DNA of 10,697 nt, from contig DASXMR010000044.1 in NCBI GenBank assembly GCA_036495525.1, forward strand, positions 1-10,697, read 5' to 3'. Positions 1 to 6,207 of this stretch are shown here, piece by piece. The notes beneath the pieces are model-generated. The model worked only from the letters and a program-made list of their open reading frames with translations, was not told the origin of the DNA and ran no database searches. Source of the DNA: DASXMR01 sp036495525 (lineage in GTDB: Bacteria > Actinomycetota > Actinomycetes > Streptosporangiales > Streptosporangiaceae). Positions within the stretch are counted from its first letter, which is position 1; every line of letters begins with the position of its first letter. A program made the translations under genes and the position numbers.

Positions 1-1
1 G

Positions 2-2671
2 GGCGCTGAGCCCGGCAGCCAAGCCACCGGGGGGACAGCCGGATCCGAGACAGGAATGCCGGAGCCGCGCAGACCAGCGGAACCGGGGCGACCGGCGGGA
101 TCAGCCCGCACGGCCGGATCGGCCCAGACGCCGGGACTGGCCCAGACGCCGGGACTGGCGCAGACGGCGGGACTAGCTCAGACGGCGGGACTAGCTCAGA
201 CAGCCGCACCAGCCCAGACGGCCGGATCAGCTATGTCGCCGGGACCGGCCGGGTCGGCGCAGCCGGGGTTAATCGCAGGACCCGGCGGAACTGCCAGACC
301 GCTGAGTGCTGTCGGCACAGGGTTCACGTCGCATCCGGCCGGATCGGCAGGCCCTGCGGCGGTCACGCCGGCTCCAGCTGGCGAGTTCCGGCCTGCCGCT
401 AGTCAAGGGCAGCGGGGTGATCCGCGGGCTGGCGGATCGGGGCTGCCGCAGCGCGTACCAGGCGCCAGCCCGCTGCGGCCCAAGACGGTCGAGGCGGCCG
501 CCCCGGCGGCTCCGGCGGCTCCGGCGGCGCTCCTGGTAACCGGCGCCGACTCTGCCGCCGTGGCGGAGACCGGCACGCAGACCGAGCCGATACGGGCGAT
601 CAGGGTCGCTCCCGGTACCGACTCGGCTGACGGGAAGGTCCTGCGCCCGGCCAAGGGGGTCTGGCCTGGTCCAGCTGCGCAGTCGGCGCGGCCAGCGGAA
701 GTCGCCAGAGTAGAGGCCATCAAAGCGGCCAGCGCCAGGTTCGAAGCCGCCCTGACCGACGATGCCAGAGCCGAGCCTGCCTTGCTTGAGGCCGCCAGGG
801 CTGAGGCGGCCAAGGCGGAAGCTGCCCGGCTGGACGCAGTCAAGCCCGAGGCCGGCGGCCTGCCGCTAGCCAGGGCTGACACGTCGACGGCGGATGTCGC
901 TGAGCCGAAGCCTGTCAGGTCAGGATCCGGGCGGGCACGGCATGCGGCTGGGCCCCCGGCCAGGTCAGCGGCTGCGAGCGGCGAAGGTGCGCTGGCGTCG
1001 GCCGCCACGGCTGAGCCTGCTGGGTCCGTGGCCGGGACGGCGGCGTCGGCCGGAGCAGAATCCGGGAGCGCAGCAGCCACGCACATGCAGGCCACCAGCG
1101 AGGCGGCGACGGGGCAGTCCGCCGCGACTCAGCCTGGAAGCGTCAGGACCGCCCGCGCCAGCGCTGCCACCGCCGGGTCTGCCACGACCGGGCCCGCTAC
1201 GGCCGGGCGTGGCAGCGGCGCGCCTGCTACGGCCGGGCCTGCCACCGGCGCGCCTGCCACGGCAAGGCCTGCCACCCCTAGGCCTGCGGCAAGGCCTGCC
1301 ACTGCCGGGCCTGGCAGCGGCGCGCCTGCCACCGCCGGGCCTGCCGCCGCCGGGTCTGCCAGTGGCGCGTCTGTCAGCGCCGCGCCTGCCAGCGCCACGG
1401 CTGACAGTGCCCAGGCCACGAGGTCCGGCGCTGCGCAGGCACAAGCTGCCAAGATCGGCACTGCCAGAGTCAGGGCTGAGGCGTCCGGACGGACGGTTCG
1501 TTCGGCTACGGCGCCCGCGAGGCCGGTGCGGCTCGCCTCGCCGCCGAGCGCCGTCACGGCGCCGACCAAGCATCGACCAGCCGGGCCTGCCGACGACGCG
1601 GGAAACGCGTCCGTCGCCTGGCCTCCGGCCAGCATCAGGCCGGCCGAAGCTGGCCGGCCCAAGCGGGCGGCGCGCCCGCTCCGCCAGGCCACAAGCCGAC
1701 CTGCCGCCTCGCGCGCGACGTCAGGCTCACGGGCCAAGCGGCCGGAGCGCGCCGCGCGCCGCTGGCAGCTGGCCGGCGCGCTGGTCGCGATCGTCGCCGT
1801 CGTCGCCGTGGTGACCGCGGTGGCGACATTGCGGCACGACGCGGCTGGCCAGCACACCGGAGCCCGAGGCGCCGCTGCCGGGTCCGCGGGGGGGTCCGCT
1901 GACTCGGGCTCCCAGCTGCTGGCCGCTGAGCGCAAAGCCCGCACTGAGGCCGTTTCGTGGCTGGCCGGGCAGGTCAGCAGGAACGCGATCGTGTCTTGTG
2001 ACCCGGTTGTCTGCGCGGACCTGGCCGCCAGCGGATTCCCGGCGAGCAGCCTGCTGGTGCTGAAGCCGACCGCGCCCGACCCTGGCGGCTCTGATGTCAT
2101 CGTGGCGACGGCTGGCCTGCGCAGCCAGTTCGGCAGCAGGCTGACCGGCACGTTCGCGCCCGAGGTACTGGCCAGCTTCGGCTCTGGTCAGGCCAGGATC
2201 GACGTCCGGGTCGTCGCGTCCGACGGCACTGCCGCCTACCGGGCCGCGCTCAGCGCGGACGTGGCGGCCAGGCAGCACACTGGCGCCGAGCTGGCGCGCG
2301 ACAGCGCTGTCGCGGCTTCGCCTGCGGCCCGCCAGCAGCTGATCGCCGGCCAGGTCGACTCGCGCCTGCTCAGCGACCTCAACTTCCTGTCTAAGTACCG
2401 GACCGTGGACATCGTCGCGTTCGGCAGTGCCGCGCCTGGTGCCAGCGCTGGCCTGCCGCTGCGCTCCGCCGACCTGATCGAGATTGACCCGGCGGCCAGG
2501 CTGAGCAGCGCGGCGTACGTGCACGCGCTGACCGCGCTGCTGCAGCAGCAGCAGCCGCCGTTCCGCCCGGCCAGCATCAGCACGGTCGCCCTGGCGAGCG
2601 GCGAGAGGGTGCTGCGGATCGAGTTTCCCGCGCCGAGCCCGCTCGGCCTGCTGGGCCGCACCGGCCACTGA
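2..2671 (+). CDS. Large Ala/Pro-rich single-pass membrane protein, 5' end outside the window
   Basis: I do not recognise a named family. The reading frame is open to the left edge, and the codons before the first ATG (56) have the same Gly/Ala/Thr/Ser bias as the rest, so the gene most likely starts upstream. Counting from that ATG, residues 1-570 are low-complexity: AQTxGL repeats (about 17-58), an Ala/Glu/Lys/Arg stretch likely to be helical (215-266), GxPATAGPA-type repeats (about 372-450), then an Arg/Lys-rich stretch just before the membrane. One hydrophobic segment lies at residues 572-592, flanked by RRWQ and RHD. The remaining 280 residues form a normal-complexity, probably extracytoplasmic domain with a C-D-P-V-V-C pair (Cys648, Cys653), a DVIVATAGLRSQFGSRL stretch and a Gln run. 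The positive-inside rule places the disordered part in the cytoplasm. Related proteins of unknown function with this C-terminal domain seem familiar from actinomycetes, but that is from memory. The frame is trustworthy because of the clear TM segment and conserved-looking tail; function is unknown. Confidence 0.8.
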   Translation, partial: GAEPGSQATGGTAGSETGMPEPRRPAEPGRPAGSARTAGSAQTPGLAQTPGLAQTAGLAQTAGLAQTAAPAQTAGSAMSPGPAGSAQPGLIAGPGGTARPLSAVGTGFTSHPAGSAGPAAVTPAPAGEFRPAASQGQRGDPRAGGSGLPQRVPGASPLRPKTVEAAAPAAPAAPAALLVTGADSAAVAETGTQTEPIRAIRVAPGTDSADGKVLRPAKGVWPGPAAQSARPAEVARVEAIKAASARFEAALTDDARAEPALLEAARAEAAKAEAARLDAVKPEAGGLPLARADTSTADVAEPKPVRSGSGRARHAAGPPARSAAASGEGALASAATAEPAGSVAGTAASAGAESGSAAATHMQATSEAATGQSAATQPGSVRTARASAATAGSATTGPATAGRGSGAPATAGPATGAPATARPATPRPAARPATAGPGSGAPATAGPAAAGSASGASVSAAPASATADSAQATRSGAAQAQAAKIGTARVRAEASGRTVRSATAPARPVRLASPPSAVTAPTKHRPAGPADDAGNASVAWPPASIRPAEAGRPKRAARPLRQATSRPAASRATSGSRAKRPERAARRWQLAGALVAIVAVVAVVTAVATLRHDAAGQHTGARGAAAGSAGGSADSGSQLLAAERKARTEAVSWLAGQVSRNAIVSCDPVVCADLAASGFPASSLLVLKPTAPDPGGSDVIVATAGLRSQFGSRLTGTFAPEVLASFGSGQARIDVRVVASDGTAAYRAALSADVAARQHTGAELARDSAVAASPAARQQLIAGQVDSRLLSDLNFLSKYRTVDIVAFGSAAPGASAGLPLRSADLIEIDPAARLSSAAYVHALTALLQQQQPPFRPASISTVALASGERVLRIEFPAPSPLGLLGRTGH
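104..229 (+). repeat. 18-bp in-frame tandem repeat, seven copies
   Basis: Seven 18-bp units start at 104, 122, 140, 158, 176, 194 and 212. Each encodes a variant of A-Q-T-(P/A)-G-L; the first reads ARTAGS and the last two are also degenerate. Copies 2 and 3 are identical at the DNA level, as are most positions of copies 4 and 5, which points to recent expansion by slippage or recombination. The unit length is a multiple of three, so copy number can vary without a frameshift. Confidence 0.85.
1169..1403 (+). repeat. Imperfect Pro/Ala/Thr repeat block in the membrane protein
   Basis: This stretch is built from irregular 9-15 bp blocks of the type gcctgccac-cgccgggcc, encoding G-A-P-A-T-A-G-P-A and variants, roughly residues 372-450 counted from the ATG at 56. 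Units are degenerate and of unequal length, unlike the clean 18-bp array near the N-terminus. It is presumably a disordered linker in the cytoplasmic part of the protein. Confidence 0.65.
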
Positions 2672-2674
2672 CCG

Positions 2675-2739
2675 GCCACGCCGGGCACATCTGCGGGTGA
2701 CAGGTTGTTATTGGGATGAACGAGGTGTCCCGGCGTGGC
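2675..2739 (+). terminator. Long stem-loop between the membrane protein gene and hflX
   Basis: An 11-bp perfect GC-rich stem pairs 2675-2685 (GCCACGCCGGG) with 2729-2739. After one bulged C (2686) it continues with six more pairs, 2687-2692 with 2723-2728, one of them G-U. The loop is about 30 nt and relatively AT-rich. It starts three bases after the stop of the membrane protein gene, so the simplest role is a transcription end point for that gene. There is no T-tract, which is common in high-GC actinomycetes. Since it also lies just ahead of hflX, it could instead be a 5' leader structure. Confidence 0.55.
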
Positions 2740-2826
2740 ACCATCAGCACCATCGCCCGTCAGGCGTCGGGTGATGCACAGACCCGGCCGAATGCACACG
2801 CAGCCGGCCTCTTGGATGGCAGATGA
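2716..2826 (+). CDS. Possible 36-codon leader ORF overlapping the hflX start
   Basis: ATG at 2716 opens a 36-codon frame beginning M-N-E-V-S-R-R-G-T-I. It ends at TGA 2824-2826, giving a four-base ATGA overlap with the hflX start codon, the classic arrangement for translational coupling. The frame opens only after a TGA at 2698-2700, and 2716 is the first start codon in it. The ribosome binding site is weak: an AGG at 2702-2704 is rather far away. Third-position GC is about two thirds, lower than in the neighbouring genes, so it may be a chance ORF. Its first codons cover the 3' arm of the hairpin at 2675-2739 and its middle codons cover the hairpin at 2751-2776, so a translating ribosome would melt both. 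No known peptide family recognised. Confidence 0.3.
   Translation: MNEVSRRGTISTIARQASGDAQTRPNAHAAGLLDGR
2751..2776 (+). promoter_or_regulatory. Second hairpin in the hflX upstream region
   Basis: Positions 2751-2759 (CATCGCCCG) pair with 2768-2776 (CGGGTGATG) through nine pairs, one of them G-U, around an 8-nt loop. The hairpin ends 46 bases before the hflX ATG. Together with the stem-loop at 2675-2739 it fills most of the gap. It may be a leader or attenuator element. The structure is seen in the sequence; a regulatory role is inferred. Confidence 0.4.
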
Positions 2827-4286
2827 CCGCACTTTCTGACGACGACTCGACGGCCGACCGGATGCACCTGGCTGGTGCCGTTCCCGAGCCGGACGAGCCC
2901 GAAGAGGCCGACCTCGGCCAGCTCGACCTGGCGGACAGGCACGCGCTGCGCCGGGTAGCTGGCCTGTCGACCGAGCTCGAGGACATCAGCGAGGTCGAGT
3001 ACCGGGCGCTCCGGCTGGAGCGAGTCGTGCTGCTCGGGGTCTGGACCGAGGGGACTCAGGCGGAGGCGGAGAATTCGCTGCGCGAGCTGTCGCGGCTGGC
3101 CGAGACCGCGGGCTCGCTGGTGCTTGACGCGGTCGTGCAACGGCGCGGCCGCCCGGACGCCGCGACCTACGTGGGTGCCGGGAAGGCGCGGGAACTGGCT
3201 GACCTGGTCGCCTCTACTGGCGCTGACACGGTGATCTGCGACGGCGAGCTGACGCCTGGCCAGCTGCGCAAGCTGGAGGGCGTGGTCCGGGTCAAGGTGA
3301 TCGACAGGACCGCTCTGATCCTCGACATCTTCGCCCAGCATGCCCGCAGCAAGGAGGGCAAGGCGCAGGTCGAGCTTGCCCAGCTGCAGTACCTGGTGCC
3401 CCGGCTGCGCGGCTGGGGCGAGTCGCTGTCCCGCCAGGCAGGTGGCCGGGTGGCGGGCGGCGGGGGCATCGGGACCAGGGGTCCTGGCGAGACGAAGATC
3501 GAGACCGACCGGCGGCGGATCAGCTCCCGGATCGCGAAGCTGCGCCGGGAGATCGCGGAGATGTCGGTGGGCCGCGAGGTTCAGCGCGGGCAGCGCAGGC
3601 GCCGGGCCGTGCCGTCGGTGGCGATCGCCGGTTACACCAACGCCGGCAAGTCCAGCCTCCTGAACCGGCTGACTGGCGCTCAGCTGCTGGTCGACGACTC
3701 GCTGTTCGCCACGCTGGATCCCGCGGTGCGCCGGGCCAGGACGCCGTCCGGCGTGCCGATCACGCTGACCGACACGGTCGGCTTCGTCCGGCACCTGCCG
3801 CACCAGCTGGTTGACGCATTCCGGTCGACGCTGGAGGAAGTCGTAGATGCCGACCTGATCCTGCACGTCGTCGACGGGTCGGATGCTGACCCGCGCGCGC
3901 AGCTCGCCGCCGTGCGGGAGGTGCTCGCCGATATCGGCGCCCGGCAGATCCCGGAGCTCGTCGTGATCAACAAGGCCGACGCTGCTGACCCGGTCGAGCT
4001 CAAGGGCCTGCAACTGGCTGAGCCGCAGTCAGTGGTGGTCTCAGCCAGGACCGGTGAGGGCGTCGAGCAGCTGCTCGCCGAGCTGGAGCGGCTGCTGCCA
4101 CGGCAGCGCAAGGAAGTCTGCGTACTGCTGCCCTATCAGCGCGGCGACCTGGTATCGCGTGCGCATGACGAGGGCGAGGTACTGGCGGTGCGGCACCAGC
4201 AGGACGGGACCGAGCTAACGGCCAGGGTTTCGCCTGAGCTAGCCGCCGAGCTCGAGGCTTTCGCTGCCCCTGCTGTCTCGCCCTAG
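2823..4286 (+). CDS. hflX: GTPase HflX, ribosome-associated
   Basis: HflX is a TRAFAC-class GTPase that binds the 50S subunit or 70S ribosome, splits stalled ribosomes under stress, and in some bacteria gives tolerance to macrolides and lincosamides. The 487-aa product is longer than E. coli HflX (426 aa) because of an acidic N-terminal extension, as in other actinobacteria. The N-terminal HflX domain spans roughly residues 50-240 and includes the conserved R-G-P-G-E-T-K-I-E motif at 219-227. The G domain shows G1 GYTNAGKSS (270-278), G3 DTVGF (317-321), G4 NKAD (383-386) and G5 SAR (407-409), followed by a short C-terminal domain. The ATG at 2823 is the only start codon in this frame after the TGA at 2772. 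Its own Shine-Dalgarno is poor (GGATGG lies too close), which makes coupling to the overlapping leader ORF plausible. A strong hairpin follows the stop, so it is probably transcribed alone. Confidence 0.97.
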   Translation: MTALSDDDSTADRMHLAGAVPEPDEPEEADLGQLDLADRHALRRVAGLSTELEDISEVEYRALRLERVVLLGVWTEGTQAEAENSLRELSRLAETAGSLVLDAVVQRRGRPDAATYVGAGKARELADLVASTGADTVICDGELTPGQLRKLEGVVRVKVIDRTALILDIFAQHARSKEGKAQVELAQLQYLVPRLRGWGESLSRQAGGRVAGGGGIGTRGPGETKIETDRRRISSRIAKLRREIAEMSVGREVQRGQRRRRAVPSVAIAGYTNAGKSSLLNRLTGAQLLVDDSLFATLDPAVRRARTPSGVPITLTDTVGFVRHLPHQLVDAFRSTLEEVVDADLILHVVDGSDADPRAQLAAVREVLADIGARQIPELVVINKADAADPVELKGLQLAEPQSVVVSARTGEGVEQLLAELERLLPRQRKEVCVLLPYQRGDLVSRAHDEGEVLAVRHQQDGTELTARVSPELAAELEAFAAPAVSP

Positions 4287-4288
4287 CG

Positions 4289-4321
4289 GGTGGCGCGGCC
4301 CCAGGCAGGGGCGGCGCCACC
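4289..4321 (+). terminator. Strong GC hairpin after hflX
   Basis: The arms 4289-4302 (GGTGGCGCGGCCCC) and 4308-4321 (GGGGCGGCGCCACC) pair at 13 of 14 positions around a 5-nt AGGCA loop, two bases after the hflX TAG. No T-tract follows. This fits the long GC stem type of factor-independent terminator seen in actinomycetes. Confidence 0.75.
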
Positions 4322-4386
4322 GCGCTGGCATGCGAATACGCACTGCTGTCCGCAGTGATAGTGCGAATATTTTGGAAACGAAGCAG

Positions 4387-4409
4387 GCGAGTGAATGCTC
4401 ATTCATCGC
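4387..4409. promoter_or_regulatory. Operator-like inverted repeat TGAATG-CT-CATTCA
   Basis: The core TGAATG (4392-4397), CT, CATTCA (4400-4405) is a perfect dyad. It is extended by GCGA (4387-4390) and TCGC (4406-4409), with one extra G on the left. TGAATG...CATTCA half-sites resemble operators of TetR-type regulators such as Bacillus FadR. No regulator gene is in view and the nearest gene start is about 490 bp downstream, so the assignment is tentative. Confidence 0.3.
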
Positions 4410-4459
4410 CAGTTGCTGCCGTCGGCCCGCCGTAACGATCTGCCGGAAGCAGTCCTGGC

Positions 4460-4473
4460 ATCGTCGCGACGAT
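4460..4473. promoter_or_regulatory. Perfect 14-bp palindrome
   Basis: ATCGTCGCGACGAT reads identically on both strands with no spacer, and a second palindrome (CCGGCCGGCCGG, 4480-4491) lies six bases further on. It could be a protein-binding site. As an RNA it could not form a normal hairpin, because no loop is left. Confidence 0.25.
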
Positions 4474-4531
4474 CATGACCCGGCCGGCCGGAAACAGCCC
4501 GGGCTTATTCAGTGTGCCGAGCGCTATCACG

Positions 4532-4547
4532 TGAATTTCACAATTCA
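4532..4547. promoter_or_regulatory. Inverted repeat TGAATT-TCAC-AATTCA
   Basis: Perfect 6-bp arms with a 4-bp spacer, abutting a CACGTG palindrome at 4528-4533. The half-site shares TGAAT with the dyad at 4392-4405 about 140 bp upstream, so the two may be related sites of one regulator. Tentative. Confidence 0.25.
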
Positions 4548-4695
4548 GGTACTGCAATCTGGGAACAGCACGCCTGTCACCTGCGGCTCCTGCGCTGTCA
4601 GGGTACTGCGGCCGGACCGCCGCCACCAGGTACGACGGTGCAAAGGCGACTCCTGGCCGGCTCATTAGAGTTTTCTGAATAATTTCGATTAGACC

Positions 4696-4723
4696 TTGTC
4701 TTGCGGCCCTGTCGTGCAATAAC
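4696..4723 (+). promoter_or_regulatory. Candidate promoter for the HutI-family gene
   Basis: TTGTCT (4696-4701) and AATAAC (4718-4723) are separated by 16 bp. Each matches the housekeeping -35 and -10 consensus at four of six positions, in one of the few AT-rich patches of the gap. Transcription would start near 4730, at the near palindrome 4735-4754 and upstream of the perfect dyad at 4784-4800. This is a weak call from consensus matching only. Confidence 0.3.
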
Positions 4724-4783
4724 GTGACTGCACCGATATGCTGGCCAGCGCATCCGCGAAGGTGCGAGCTGCGCGCAGAAACC

Positions 4784-4800
4784 GATCAGCACTGCTGATC
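4784..4800. promoter_or_regulatory. Perfect dyad GATCAGCA-C-TGCTGATC
   Basis: Perfect 8-bp arms around a single central C, 99 bp upstream of the HutI-family start codon and downstream of the candidate promoter. The odd-length symmetric form suits a dimeric repressor operator better than an RNA hairpin, whose loop would be too small unless inner pairs open. It does not look like the published HutC operator as I remember it. Confidence 0.35.
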
Positions 4801-4848
4801 CTCGTGATGCTTTCATCATTTACCAGCGAGTCATAGCAGGTGACGTCC

Positions 4849-4902
4849 ATGCCGGTGAGGCTTCTCGCCCGCGCAGTGGCCAGGCAGGGCGCTGCTCGGT
4901 GA
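4849..4902 (+). CDS. Possible 17-codon leader ORF overlapping the HutI-family start
   Basis: ATG at 4849 encodes MPVRLLARAVARQGAAR and stops at TGA 4900-4902, overlapping the GTG start at 4899 by four bases (GTGA). AGGTGA at 4838-4843, five bases upstream of the ATG, is a better Shine-Dalgarno than anything in front of the downstream gene, whose own best match is AGGG at 4886-4889. The peptide has no histidine codons, so it is not a histidine-sensing attenuator. It could serve to load ribosomes for coupled translation of the next gene, or be accidental. Confidence 0.35.
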   Translation: MPVRLLARAVARQGAAR

Positions 4903-6110
4903 CCGTTCGGCTGCTTACCAACATCGGCCGGCTGTGGACCGGCTCGGAGGTATGGAGCAACGCCGCCATATTGTCACACAATGATCGTATTGCCTGGGTC
5001 GGTCCGGCGACTGAGCTGCCGACCCGCATTCCTGGCGTGATCGAGGACATCGTCGACGTCGACCAGGTCGAGAACCTCGGCGGCGCGCTGGTCACGCCCG
5101 GCCTGATCGACGCGCACACCCATCCGGTCTACGCCGGGAACAGGTGGGCCGAGCTGACCATGCGGTCCGGTGGCGCCTCGTCCGGCGAGATCTCGGCGGC
5201 TGGCGGCGGCCTGGCCTCCACCGTGACCGTGACCAGGGGAACCGACCCCTGGACGCTGTGCAACGGCGTGCGCGAGCGGCTGGCCGCCTGGCTGCAGAGC
5301 GGCACGACCACCATCGAGGCCAAGACCGGCTACCACCTGACCAGGGACGGCGAGCTGGCTGACGTCCGGCTGCTGCGATCGCTGGAAGGCGAGCCCGGCA
5401 TGCCGCGGGTGCACGTGACCTTCCTGGCCGCTCACGCGGTGCCGGCTGAGTACTTCGGCCGTCGCGCCGACTACGTCGACGCGGTCGGCGGCTGGTGCGC
5501 CGACGCGGCCGCCGCCGGGGCCGACAGCGTTGACGTCTGCTGCGACGAGAGCCGTTTCACCGAGCACGAAGCCAGGTGGGTGCTCGGCGCCGGCCGGTCG
5601 GCCGGGCTGCTGCCCCGGCTGCACGCCAGTGGCGCGCCGGTCACCGGAGCCGCCGCGCTGGCCGCCGAGCTTGGCTGCGCCTCGGCCGACCTGCTGCACG
5701 GCGCGGCCGACGAGGACGTCGCGGCGCTGGCCAGGGCCGGCGTCGCCGCGGTGATCTGCCCCGCGACGAGGGCCGAGTGCGGCGCTGTGCCGCCGGTGCG
5801 GGCGCTGCTTGACAAGGGCGTCCCGGTCGCGCTCGGGTCCGGGCACTCGCCCGGCGAGAACGGCATCACCTCGATGCCGCTGGTGATCAGCATGGCCGTG
5901 GCAAGCCTGGGGATGAGCGTGACGGAAGCGCTGCGCGCCGCGACCGTCGGCGGGGCGCACGCCCTGCGCGCGCCGGACCGCGGCGCGATGGCCAGGGGCC
6001 GGTACGCCGACATCGTGGCGTGGGACGCCGATCACGAGGGCGCCTTCGCGTGGGCCTACGGGCTGCGGCCGTTCCGGGTCTGGCGCGGCGCCGAGCCCGT
6101 CACGTTCTGA
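4899..6110 (+). CDS. Imidazolonepropionase (HutI)-family amidohydrolase with an altered active site
   Basis: HutI hydrolyses imidazolone-5-propionate to N-formimidoyl-L-glutamate in histidine degradation. The 403-aa length, the N-terminal LLTNIGRLWTG, the metal-binding HTH (His73, His75) followed by PVYAGNR, the KTGY motif (142-145), AAHAVP, the strand-5 His242 and the C-terminal AATVGGAHAL...RYADIVAWDA all place it in this family. However, where HutI proteins have the metal-ligand Asp in A-T-D-x-N-P-G, this one has G-S-G-H-S-P-G (313-319), so Asp becomes Gly315. H-A-D-E becomes H-A-S-G (242-245), and the A-D-H motif becomes A-D-L-L-H (263-267). KSGYG also reads KTGYH. It may be a diverged paralogue with another substrate, or His267/His316 may compensate. 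The GTG start fits the family N-terminus. No other hut gene is in view; an intrinsic terminator follows, suggesting a single-gene transcript. The family is sure; the HutI activity is doubtful. Confidence 0.85.
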   Translation: MTVRLLTNIGRLWTGSEVWSNAAILSHNDRIAWVGPATELPTRIPGVIEDIVDVDQVENLGGALVTPGLIDAHTHPVYAGNRWAELTMRSGGASSGEISAAGGGLASTVTVTRGTDPWTLCNGVRERLAAWLQSGTTTIEAKTGYHLTRDGELADVRLLRSLEGEPGMPRVHVTFLAAHAVPAEYFGRRADYVDAVGGWCADAAAAGADSVDVCCDESRFTEHEARWVLGAGRSAGLLPRLHASGAPVTGAAALAAELGCASADLLHGAADEDVAALARAGVAAVICPATRAECGAVPPVRALLDKGVPVALGSGHSPGENGITSMPLVISMAVASLGMSVTEALRAATVGGAHALRAPDRGAMARGRYADIVAWDADHEGAFAWAYGLRPFRVWRGAEPVTF

Positions 6111-6140
6111 CCATTGCGACCATGATCTCGAAGGATTCCT

Positions 6141-6160
6141 GGCGCTCTGGCGCCCTTTTT
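6141..6160 (+). terminator. Intrinsic terminator after the HutI-family gene
   Basis: GGCGC (6141-6145) pairs with GCGCC (6150-6154) around a TCTG loop, followed by C and five T residues (6156-6160), 30 bases after the stop codon. It is the only hairpin in the window with a true T-tract. It separates the upstream gene from holA. Confidence 0.75.
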
Positions 6161-6207
6161 CGTACCTGATAACCGCGGAGCGCGCGAGCGCAAGGGCACC
6201 AGCTGGG

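Larger units (their letters stand above)
4322..4898. other. 577-bp gene-free region rich in palindromes
   Basis: No convincing gene lies here. The longest frames (4330-4668 plus, 4399-4719 minus) have third-position GC near 60%, unlike the flanking genes, and resemble no family. The stretch has AT-rich patches (around 4365-4382 and 4664-4692) and many inverted repeats: CACTGC/GCAGTG at 4341-4357, TGAATG/CATTCA at 4392-4405, ATCGTCGCGACGAT at 4460-4473, CCGGCCGGCCGG at 4480-4491, TGAATT/AATTCA at 4532-4547, a near palindrome centred on GCTGGCCAGC at 4735-4754, GATCAGCA/TGCTGATC at 4784-4800 and TGATG/CATCA at 4805-4818. It probably carries the promoter and regulatory sites of the HutI-family gene. 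It might also encode a small RNA or be the remains of a lost gene. Confidence 0.6.

Noticed and set aside
104..229. Possible CRISPR-like array
   Set aside because: Units are 18 bp, directly abutting, in frame and without spacers, so this is a coding tandem repeat.
1129..2151. 340-codon minus-strand Ala-rich frame opposite the membrane protein
   Set aside because: The plus frame has a TM helix and a non-repetitive C-terminal domain. The minus frame is only the complement of its GC-rich repeats.
2760..4013. 417-codon minus-strand frame opposite hflX
   Set aside because: Lies against a certain GTPase gene and has no recognisable domain.
4330..4668. 112-codon plus-strand ORF in the palindrome-rich gap
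   Set aside because: Third-position GC is around 60%, its start lies just after the hflX terminator hairpin without a ribosome binding site, and no family is recognised.
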